Assembly: GCA_934295165.1 (NCBI GenBank) | Contig: CAKRAT010000038.1 | Span: 1-21,028 of the forward strand | Source: an uncultured Dorea sp. | GTDB lineage: Bacteria > Bacillota > Clostridia > Lachnospirales > Lachnospiraceae | Direction of reading: 5' to 3' | DNA: 21,028 bases | Shown here: positions 15,285-21,028 of the stretch, piece after piece | How positions within the stretch are numbered: position 1 is the stretch's first letter | How the letters are laid out: the number at the start of each line of letters is the position of its first letter | The notes under the pieces: model-generated | Told to the model about the DNA's origin: nothing | The model's database searches: none | The model's input: only the letters and a program-made list of their open reading frames with translations | Made by a program: the position numbers and the translations under genes

Positions 15285-17126
15285 ATGAGTTTAAATCATG
15301 CTCAGACAGAGGCAGTCGCCCATAATGAAGGACCATGCATGGTCCTCGCCGGCCCCGGATCGGGGAAAACTCTAACCATTGCAAAGAGAATAGAATATCT
15401 GATCATGAAGTATAAGGTAAGGCCAGAAGAAATTCTGGTCATTACCTTTACTAAGTATGCGGCTCAGGAAATGAAAGAAAGAACCAGACGGATCTGCGGT
15501 CCGTCTTCTTATGCTGTCACATTCGGAACATTTCACGGAATCTATTACGGAATCCTGAAATGGGCGTATCGTCTGGAATCATCGAATCTCCTTACGGATG
15601 AAGAAAAATACCGGATGTTAAGAAATCTTCTGCCAAAAGTCGGATGGGATCAGGAGCCGGAAACGGATGAAGAAAAAGACTATCTGCAGGAACTAGCCGC
15701 AGAGATTGGGAAAGTAAAGAATAATTGTATGGCTATTGAAACTTATGAACCGGTAAAATATACAACTGAAAAGTTCCGTGCACTATACAAAGATTACGAA
15801 GAAGAGAAGAAAAAATGTCGGAAGATTGATTTTGAAGATATGCTGATCCAGTGCAGGGATCTCTTTTTTAATTATCCGGATATTCTGAAAAAATGGCAGG
15901 ACAAATTCCGGTATATTCTGGTAGATGAGTTCCAGGATGTGAATCAGGCACAGTATGATGTTGTCCGTATGCTGGCCGAACCGCAGAATAATCTGTTCGT
16001 GGTGGGGGATGATGATCAGTCGGTATATGGATTCCGTGGAGCGAAGCCGGGAATCATGATGGAATTTATGAAAGATTATCCAAAGGCCAGGAGGGTGCTT
16101 TTGGATATCAATTACCGCAGCAGTGCTTATATTGTCAATGGTGCTTTGAGAGTGATCGGTAATAATAAAATCCGGTTTGAAAAGAAGATCGAAGCATTTC
16201 AGAAAGCAGATGAAACGGTTCATGTCCAGGAAGTAAAAGACCCTGTGCAGGAGGCAGAATATGTGCTGGAAAAAATAAAGGACTATCAGGAAAAAGGTAT
16301 TGCTTATACAGATATAGCGGTGTTGTACCGGACGAATGTGGATGCAAGGACAATGTCAGAGCTTATGATGGAATATCAGATTCCGTTCGTGATGAAAGAG
16401 CATCTGAATAATATTTATGAGCATTTTATTGCGCAGGATATCAGCAGTTATTTCCATCTTTCACAGGGGGAATATAGCCGGAAATATTTTTTGCAGATTG
16501 CAAACCGGCCAAACAGGTTTTTTTCAAGGGATAGTATGAAAGGCGGAACAGTTACCTATGATTCGCTCAGAGAATATTACCGGGATAAAAACTGGATGAC
16601 AGACAGAGTAGATCAGTTAGAATGGGACATGAAGATGATAAAAGACAAAACACCATATGCAGCAATCCAATATATCCGGAAACATATGGGGTATGATGAG
16701 TTTTTAAAAGATTATGCGGCATACCGGAAGATTTCACCGGAAGATCTTTTTGCGGTGCTGGAAGAGATATGGCAGAATTCCAAAGGATATAGAACAATCT
16801 GCGACTGGTTTGAACATGTAGAACGATACGGGAAAATATTAAAGGAGCAGAATTGTAAAAAAAATGCGGCAGAGGGTGTGAACCTGATGACGATGCATGC
16901 GGCAAAAGGACTGGAATTTGATACGGTATTTGTGATCGGGGCAGATGAGGGCAGCAGTCCGTATAAGAAAGCAGTGACGGATGAGGAAATCGAAGAAGAG
17001 AGACGGCTTTTTTATGTGGCAATGACCAGAGCGAAGAGGAAACTGATCATCAGTTATGTAAAAGAAAAAAACGGGAAAGATATGATTCCTTCCCGTTTTG
17101 TGTCCGAATTACTCTTCGACGTCTGA
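15285..17126 (+). CDS. UvrD/PcrA-type ATP-dependent DNA helicase, short form
   Basis: A 613-residue superfamily 1A helicase, which unwinds DNA 3' to 5'. AAGGGGA (15274-15280) overlaps the end of gltX and is 4 bases before the ATG. All core motifs are present in order: Q motif LNHAQTEAV, Walker A AGPGSGKT (22-29), Ia VITFTKYAAQEM, II VDEFQD (213-218), III GDDDQSVYGFRG (241-252), IV NYRSS, V MTMHAAKGLEFD (535-546) and VI EEERRLFYVAMTR (570-582). It is about 100-150 residues shorter than typical PcrA/UvrD and stops soon after motif VI, so it lacks the C-terminal extension that binds RNA polymerase in PcrA; this looks like a distinct paralogue rather than a broken gene. Its last 18 bases overlap the convergent DUF1292 gene, and that gene's terminator lies in its coding sequence. 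Confidence 0.92.
   Translation: MSLNHAQTEAVAHNEGPCMVLAGPGSGKTLTIAKRIEYLIMKYKVRPEEILVITFTKYAAQEMKERTRRICGPSSYAVTFGTFHGIYYGILKWAYRLESSNLLTDEEKYRMLRNLLPKVGWDQEPETDEEKDYLQELAAEIGKVKNNCMAIETYEPVKYTTEKFRALYKDYEEEKKKCRKIDFEDMLIQCRDLFFNYPDILKKWQDKFRYILVDEFQDVNQAQYDVVRMLAEPQNNLFVVGDDDQSVYGFRGAKPGIMMEFMKDYPKARRVLLDINYRSSAYIVNGALRVIGNNKIRFEKKIEAFQKADETVHVQEVKDPVQEAEYVLEKIKDYQEKGIAYTDIAVLYRTNVDARTMSELMMEYQIPFVMKEHLNNIYEHFIAQDISSYFHLSQGEYSRKYFLQIANRPNRFFSRDSMKGGTVTYDSLREYYRDKNWMTDRVDQLEWDMKMIKDKTPYAAIQYIRKHMGYDEFLKDYAAYRKISPEDLFAVLEEIWQNSKGYRTICDWFEHVERYGKILKEQNCKKNAAEGVNLMTMHAAKGLEFDTVFVIGADEGSSPYKKAVTDEEIEEERRLFYVAMTRAKRKLIISYVKEKNGKDMIPSRFVSELLFDV
17061..17099 (-). terminator. Terminator for the DUF1292 gene, inside the helicase gene
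   Basis: AAAACGGGAA (17068-17077) pairs perfectly with TTCCCGTTTT (17090-17099), loop 12 bases. Read on the minus strand it is followed by a T7-C-T3 run, a strong tail starting 10 bases after the DUF1292 stop. On the plus strand the tail is only TTTT, so it may act weakly in both directions. Confidence 0.75.
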
Positions 17127-17420
17127 TTCATCAAATTCCTGAGAATCCATCCACTCATCAAAAGCATCAGCGGCAATTTCGTATTCGTCATCATCTTCAA
17201 TGTTGCCGAGGTCCGGTTCACCGTCCTCAGTTTCATTGTATTGATAAAGATAAACATCACCGGCTTCATTAGGCTCAAGATTTTCATCCAGAGGAAGCAG
17301 GGCGATGTATTCTTTGCCTGCAGCTTCATATACTGTGAGGATTGCGCATTCAATGACCTCATCGTTATTGAGTGTAAGCTCTACGGTTGTGTAGCTTTCA
17401 GTTTCCTTTGTGTCACTCAT
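17109..17420 (-). CDS. DUF1292-family acidic protein
   Basis: A 103-residue protein on the minus strand. The start is the ATG at 17418-17420, preceded by AAAGGAGAC (reverse complement of 17427-17435); the longer open frame that runs on to 17729 opposite the next gene is rejected because it lacks a start signal and covers that gene in antisense. It reads MSDTKETESYTTVELTL, then ECAILTVYEAAGKEYIALLP, and ends in a very acidic tail (DDDEYEIAADAFDEWMDSQE). This is the DUF1292 (YrzB-like) pattern of a small soluble beta protein; in many Firmicutes it sits near ruvX/alaS, but here it is alone. Its function is unknown. It converges with the helicase gene and overlaps it by 18 bases. Confidence 0.85.
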   Translation of the reverse strand: MSDTKETESYTTVELTLNNDEVIECAILTVYEAAGKEYIALLPLDENLEPNEAGDVYLYQYNETEDGEPDLGNIEDDDEYEIAADAFDEWMDSQEFDESDVEE

Positions 17421-17494
17421 ATCATAGTCTCCTTTACTAACATTAAAACTTATCTTAACTTTAACAAAGAAACGGATAAAAAGCAAGATGATAG

Positions 17495-17523
17495 TAGTCA
17501 AACAGATAAAAATGTTGTAGAAT
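17495..17523 (+). promoter_or_regulatory. Candidate promoter for the sugar-binding-protein operon
   Basis: TAGTCA (17495-17500), a 17-base spacer and TAGAAT (17518-17523). The predicted start near 17530 leaves about 33 bases to the ATG. No obvious catabolite-repression site was seen nearby. Confidence 0.45.
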
Positions 17524-17562
17524 GTAGCTATATGTAACGCAATAATAAGGAGGAACAACAAC

Positions 17563-18582
17563 ATGATGAAGAAGAGAATGTTAGGAGTGATCGCTGTATT
17601 ACTCGTATGCATTTTCGCATTATCTGCATGCAAGAAAGAGGCGGGGAAACCGGTAGATAATGCAGTCAGTGAGGATACAACGGACGATTCGGAGAATACA
17701 GAGCAGACAGAAAATGCAGGAAAATACAAGTTCGGTTTTTCTGTAATTGATATGCAGAACCCATATTTTATAACACTGGAAATGGCAGCGGAACAGGCTG
17801 TAGAAAAAGAAGAATGTACTATGATAGTAAAAGATCCGGCATCTGATGCCGATACACAGGCAGAACAGATTCAGGAGATGATCGATGAAGGGATCAATGC
17901 AATTTTTCTATGTCCGGTAGACTGGGAAAAGATTACGCCTTCCCTGCAGGCACTTCAGGAGGCGGGCGTAAAGATCATTAATATTGATTCGCAGGTAAAA
18001 GATACGGATTATATAGATGCATATATCGGCTCGGATAATACAGAAGCCGGAAAGCTTTGTGGGAATGATCTGATTGAAAAATATCCGGATGGAGGTACGG
18101 TTGCAATTCTGGAAGCAACGGCACAGAATGCAGTAAATGACCGCATTACAGGATTTGAACAGGCAATTGCCAAAGCGGAAAAAGGATTTGAGGTTGTGGA
18201 AAGAGAAGATACAAATGGTACGTTTGACAGTGCATTGGAAGCGGCTAAGAAGATTCTTGAAGAGCAGCCGGATGTGACGGCAATCATGTGTGGTAATGAT
18301 CAGATGGCAGTTGCGGCAAAAACGGCACTGAATCTTGCGGATAATGATCAGACGGTGGTGTACAGTGTAGACGGTTCGCCTGATATAAAAAAAGAATTGA
18401 AGAAGGCAGACAGCCAGATTGCAGGAACAGTAGCACAGTCTCCGGTCAATATCGGAAAAAAGGCGGTAGATGTTGCATTGGAGGTTCTGGACGGGAAAGA
18501 TTTTGAGGCGGAGACATTGGTAGATGTATTTATGATCAATAAAGAAAATGTTGAAATGTATGGCGCGGATGGTTGGCAATAA
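17563..18582 (+). CDS. Sugar ABC-type substrate-binding lipoprotein (orphan)
   Basis: A 339-residue periplasmic-binding-protein type 1 fold of the RbsB group. AGGAGG (17548-17553) is 9 bases before the ATG. The signal peptide ends with the lipobox LSAC, lipidated Cys23, then an Asp/Glu/Thr-rich linker to about residue 48. The mature domain begins KFGFSVIDMQNPYF, with the typical DPASDADTQAEQIQEMIDEG helix, AIFLCPVD, the IGSDNTEAG segment and, near the end, VYSVDGSPD and IAGTVAQSP. The family binds pentoses, hexoses, inositol or autoinducer-2; the ligand cannot be assigned. No permease or ATPase gene lies nearby, so it must share a transporter encoded elsewhere or act as a sensor. A GH13-like gene follows after 33 bases. 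Confidence 0.9.
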   Translation: MMKKRMLGVIAVLLVCIFALSACKKEAGKPVDNAVSEDTTDDSENTEQTENAGKYKFGFSVIDMQNPYFITLEMAAEQAVEKEECTMIVKDPASDADTQAEQIQEMIDEGINAIFLCPVDWEKITPSLQALQEAGVKIINIDSQVKDTDYIDAYIGSDNTEAGKLCGNDLIEKYPDGGTVAILEATAQNAVNDRITGFEQAIAKAEKGFEVVEREDTNGTFDSALEAAKKILEEQPDVTAIMCGNDQMAVAAKTALNLADNDQTVVYSVDGSPDIKKELKKADSQIAGTVAQSPVNIGKKAVDVALEVLDGKDFEAETLVDVFMINKENVEMYGADGWQ

Positions 18583-18615
18583 GCGCAGACAGACAACGGG
18601 AAGGACATGACAGAC

Positions 18616-20373
18616 ATGAGAGAGGTTCAGGGATATCCAATACCACTGGGGGTGCAGATTGGTAAAAACAGGATTAATTTTTCCATTGCAGTTCCGGCAG
18701 ATAAGAGCTGCCGGCTGTTATTATACCGTGTGGGGAGAAAGAAGCCGTACCGGCAGTTTGAGATGAAGCCGGCAATTGGTGAGGTGCGTTGTATGGCACT
18801 TGAGGATATTGAACCGTCGGAGTATGAATATAATTATCTGATAGAGGACGAGGTTACGATAGATCCTTATGTGAAAGCACTGGCCGGGAGAGAACGGTGG
18901 GGTGTAAAACGAGAGGTGCCGGAACATGAGATCAGAGGACGTTTTCTGGCAAATGATTATGACTGGGAGGGGGATCATACATTGCAGATCCCATATCATC
19001 AGGTGGTCGCATACAGTCTTCATGTTCGTGGATTTACGAGGCATGCATCGTCAAAAGTAAAGACTAAAGGAACCTTTCAGGGAGTAATTGAAAAATTGGA
19101 ATATCTGAAAGATCTGGGAATTAACCAGATCCATTGTATGCCTGTATATGAATTTGAAGAGTGTCAGATATACCGAAACTATTGGGGCTATGGTGAAGGC
19201 TGTTATTTTGCCCCGAAAAGTTCGTATGCAGCAGATGGAGACGGTGTTAGAGGATTAAAGGATATGGTGAAAGCATGTCACCGTGCCGGAATTGAAGTTG
19301 TGCTGGAAATGCCGTTCTGTACAGGTGCTGATAAGATAATGATGTTAGAATGTCTGCGGTATTATGTGATGGAATATCATATAGACGGGTTTATATTGAA
19401 TCCGCTTGTGGCTCCAATGGAGAGTGTGCATGCAGATCCGTTTTTAAAGAATAGCAAGATCATGGAACATGAGCTTGGCTTTCAGACGGTTATGCGGAGA
19501 TTCTTAAAAGGTGATGAAGGCATGATCCATGATGTGATCTACTGGCTGAAGCATCATTCAGAAGAACAGGGAATCTTTAACTATATTACGGACCAGAATG
19601 GATTTACATTGAATGATCTGGTCTCTTATGATGCAAAACATAATGAAGAGAATGGAGAGCATAATCAAGATGGTCCTGACTATAATTATAGCTGGAACTG
19701 TGGAGCAGAAGGTCCGAGCCGCAAAAAGGCAGTAGTAGAACTGCGGAATCATCAGGTATATAATGCGTTTTTCTTGTTATTTCTGTCGCAGGGAACTCCT
19801 TGTATGCTGGCCGGAGATGAGTTTGGAAATTCGCAGAAAGGTAATAATAATGTATATTGTCAGGACAATCCGGTTGGATGGACGGACTGGCGCGGACTGG
19901 AGAAAAAGAAAGAACTGCACGATTTTGTTAAAAAACTGATCGCATTCAGAAAAATGTACCCTATTCTTACACCGGAAAGAGAGCTGCAGGGGATTGATCT
20001 CAGCTGCTGTGGTGTCCCGGATGTATCGTATCATGGAGAAGAAGCGTGGCAGGTGCCTGGTGAAGTATCGAGTAGACAGCTGGGCGTGTATTACAGTGGA
20101 GCACAGACCAAGAGTGCAGACTGTTATGTTGCCTATAATATGCACTGGCTGGAACATGTATTTGCCCTGCCTGCCCTGCCAAAAGGATACGGCTGGTATG
20201 TGAAGGCAACGACAGACAAGGGGATGCTGGATACGCCGCTGCTGTTAGAAGATCAGAGGAAAGTAGAGTTGAAAGAGAGATCGGTCACAGTGCTTACAGC
20301 AGATCGGATTATGGAGGTTGAGACGAAAAAAAATGAAAGCATTACAACACTTACAGACGATCAATCATCATAA
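18616..20373 (+). CDS. GlgX-like GH13 protein lacking catalytic residues
   Basis: A 585-residue cytoplasmic protein (no signal peptide). AAGGA at 18601-18605 is 1 base from the ATG at 18607 but 10 from the in-frame ATG at 18616, so 18616 is chosen. Residues 6-95 match the CBM48-type N-terminal domain of glycogen debranching enzymes (GYPIPLG, then DPYVKALAG). The GH13 barrel follows: HVRGFTRH, GINQIHCMPVYEF, NYWGYGEGCYFAP. Later conserved stretches are intact: GFTLNDLVSYDAKHNEENGE (329-348), SWNCGAEGP and GTPCMLAGDEFGN. But region II reads DGFILN, with Asn262 where the nucleophile Asp of GFRFD stands; region IV reads DQNG (326-329) where AHDG is usual; region I reads EMPFCT (231-236) instead of DVVYNH; and the EPWD acid/base segment is replaced by a shortened KIMEHELG (281-288). 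It is probably inactive and may bind alpha-glucan or regulate. Confidence 0.85.
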   Translation: MREVQGYPIPLGVQIGKNRINFSIAVPADKSCRLLLYRVGRKKPYRQFEMKPAIGEVRCMALEDIEPSEYEYNYLIEDEVTIDPYVKALAGRERWGVKREVPEHEIRGRFLANDYDWEGDHTLQIPYHQVVAYSLHVRGFTRHASSKVKTKGTFQGVIEKLEYLKDLGINQIHCMPVYEFEECQIYRNYWGYGEGCYFAPKSSYAADGDGVRGLKDMVKACHRAGIEVVLEMPFCTGADKIMMLECLRYYVMEYHIDGFILNPLVAPMESVHADPFLKNSKIMEHELGFQTVMRRFLKGDEGMIHDVIYWLKHHSEEQGIFNYITDQNGFTLNDLVSYDAKHNEENGEHNQDGPDYNYSWNCGAEGPSRKKAVVELRNHQVYNAFFLLFLSQGTPCMLAGDEFGNSQKGNNNVYCQDNPVGWTDWRGLEKKKELHDFVKKLIAFRKMYPILTPERELQGIDLSCCGVPDVSYHGEEAWQVPGEVSSRQLGVYYSGAQTKSADCYVAYNMHWLEHVFALPALPKGYGWYVKATTDKGMLDTPLLLEDQRKVELKERSVTVLTADRIMEVETKKNESITTLTDDQSS

Positions 20374-20878
20374 ATATCTTGTTATGAAAGAATGTTTTGA
20401 GGTGGGGCTTTACAGACAGGGGCTTCTTCATGATATGTCCAAATATTCTCCAACGGAATTTCTGGTAGGATGTAAATATTATCAGGGGAACAGAAGTCCG
20501 AATAATGCCGAGAGAGAAGCAACTGGCTATTCGAAAGCCTGGCTTCATCATAAAGGACGGAACAAACATCATTACGAATACTGGATCGATTACAGTGTAG
20601 ATCCAGGAGAGGGCATTATAGGACTGAAGATGCCGTTGCGTTATGTGGTTGAGATGTTTATGGACCGTATTGCGGCTTCAAAGACCTATCAGGGGGATGC
20701 ATATAGGGACTGGCACCCATTGGAGTATTATGAAAAAGGAGCGGCCAGACTCGGAAAGATGATTCATCCGGATACGGCAAAGCTGCTGCACGAATTGCTG
20801 AAAATGCTGGCAGAAGAAGGGGAGGAAAAGACCTTTCATTATATCAAAAAAGGCCTTCTGAAACAGAAGAAATATTAA
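20333..20878 (+). CDS. DUF5662-family protein
   Basis: A 181-residue soluble protein whose start lies 41 bases inside the end of the GH13 gene, suggesting coupling. The ATG at 20333 gives MKALQHLQTINHHKYLVM; the TTG at 20318 abuts GGAGG (20313-20317), while the ATG is 15 bases from it, so the site is poor for either and the choice rests on recalled family N-termini. Conserved stretches are YRQGLLHDMSKYSPTEF (29-45), SPNNAERE, AWLHHKGRNKHHYEYWIDYS and DWHPLEYYEK. The many His/Asp pairs, especially LLHDMSK, resemble an HD-type metal site, which is my inference. The family is common in gut clostridia, and no function is known to me. No clear terminator follows before the tRNA promoter. Confidence 0.82.
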   Translation: MKALQHLQTINHHKYLVMKECFEVGLYRQGLLHDMSKYSPTEFLVGCKYYQGNRSPNNAEREATGYSKAWLHHKGRNKHHYEYWIDYSVDPGEGIIGLKMPLRYVVEMFMDRIAASKTYQGDAYRDWHPLEYYEKGAARLGKMIHPDTAKLLHELLKMLAEEGEEKTFHYIKKGLLKQKKY

Positions 20879-20925
20879 CAGTTTCTGCAATAGTTCAAAA
20901 AAATTAAAAAATTTCAAAAAAACTG

Positions 20926-20954
20926 TTGACAGAATAACAATTCAAGTGTAATAT
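20926..20954 (+). promoter_or_regulatory. Strong sigma-A promoter for tRNA-Leu
   Basis: TTGACA (20926-20931), a 17-base spacer and TAATAT (20949-20954). A-tracts at 20897-20922 directly upstream look like an UP element, as usual for stable-RNA promoters. Start predicted near 20961, about 27 bases before the tRNA. Confidence 0.8.
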
Positions 20955-20987
20955 ATATCTTGTCTTCGCGAGAGAGCAAAGATGAAT

Positions 20988-21028
20988 GCGGAAGTGTCGG
21001 AACTGGCAGACGAGCAAGACTAAGGATC
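20988..21028 (+). tRNA. tRNA-Leu(AAG), 3' part outside window
   Basis: The first 41 bases of a leucine-type tRNA: acceptor arm GCGGAAG, D arm GTC/GAC closing a loop with the invariant GG (GGAACTGGCA), then anticodon stem CAAGA and loop CTAAGGA. The anticodon is AAG (21022-21024). The sequence closely follows Firmicute tRNA-Leu genes, such as the type with GACTTAGGATC. The variable arm, T arm and 3' end are beyond the window. A34 would have to be deaminated to inosine to read CUU, CUC and CUA. Confidence 0.85.

Noticed and set aside
17421..17729. N-terminal extension of the DUF1292 gene on the minus strand
   Set aside because: It runs antisense through the signal peptide of the sugar-binding protein, while a good ribosome site and family-like start exist at 17420.

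Overview
The window looks like a chromosomal stretch from a low-to-moderate GC anaerobic Firmicute, most likely a Lachnospiraceae (the Dorea / Coprococcus / Blautia / Ruminococcus-type gut clostridia). Reasons: strong AGGAGG ribosome sites throughout, sigma-A type promoters, DUF5717/DUF5716/DUF5662 families that I associate with this family, a split ThrE exporter, and a [4Fe-4S]-type PurF. No mobile element, CRISPR array, rRNA or prophage signature was seen. Gene density is high and no gap exceeds 200 bases.

Layout: (1) 1-5354, a three-gene cassette of uncharacterised genes: a very large DUF5717 protein cut by the left edge, a DUF5716 protein that reads as a degenerate Hsp70-like protein, and a small TPR protein translated from an overlapping start. 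(2) 5332-7755, a polar amino-acid ABC transporter (lipoprotein, permease, ATPase) with its own consensus promoter embedded in the end of the TPR gene, and a hairpin between the binding-protein and permease genes. (3) 7837-10936, purF and purB (de novo purine synthesis), closed by a clear terminator. (4) 10952-11931, a membrane-anchored BspA-like leucine-rich-repeat protein whose reading frame carries an in-frame TGA near the start, closed by a strong terminator. (5) 11967-13667, a two-gene ThrE-type threonine/serine exporter whose first subunit is fused to an N-terminal GNAT acetyltransferase domain. (6) 13694-17126, gltX and a short UvrD/PcrA-type helicase. (7) 17109-17420 on the minus strand, a DUF1292 protein converging on and overlapping the helicase gene, with its terminator inside the helicase coding sequence. 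(8) 17518-20878, an orphan sugar-binding lipoprotein, a GlgX-like GH13 protein that has lost its catalytic residues, and a DUF5662 protein. (9) 20926-21028, a consensus promoter driving a tRNA-Leu gene with anticodon AAG, cut by the right edge.

Most interesting: the DUF5717 / Hsp70-like DUF5716 / TPR cassette, which resembles an undescribed chaperone- or scaffold-like system; the apparently catalytically dead debranching-enzyme homologue downstream of an orphan sugar-binding protein; and the GNAT-ThrE fusion. All functional statements are from reading sequence and family memory; no database search or structure prediction was run.
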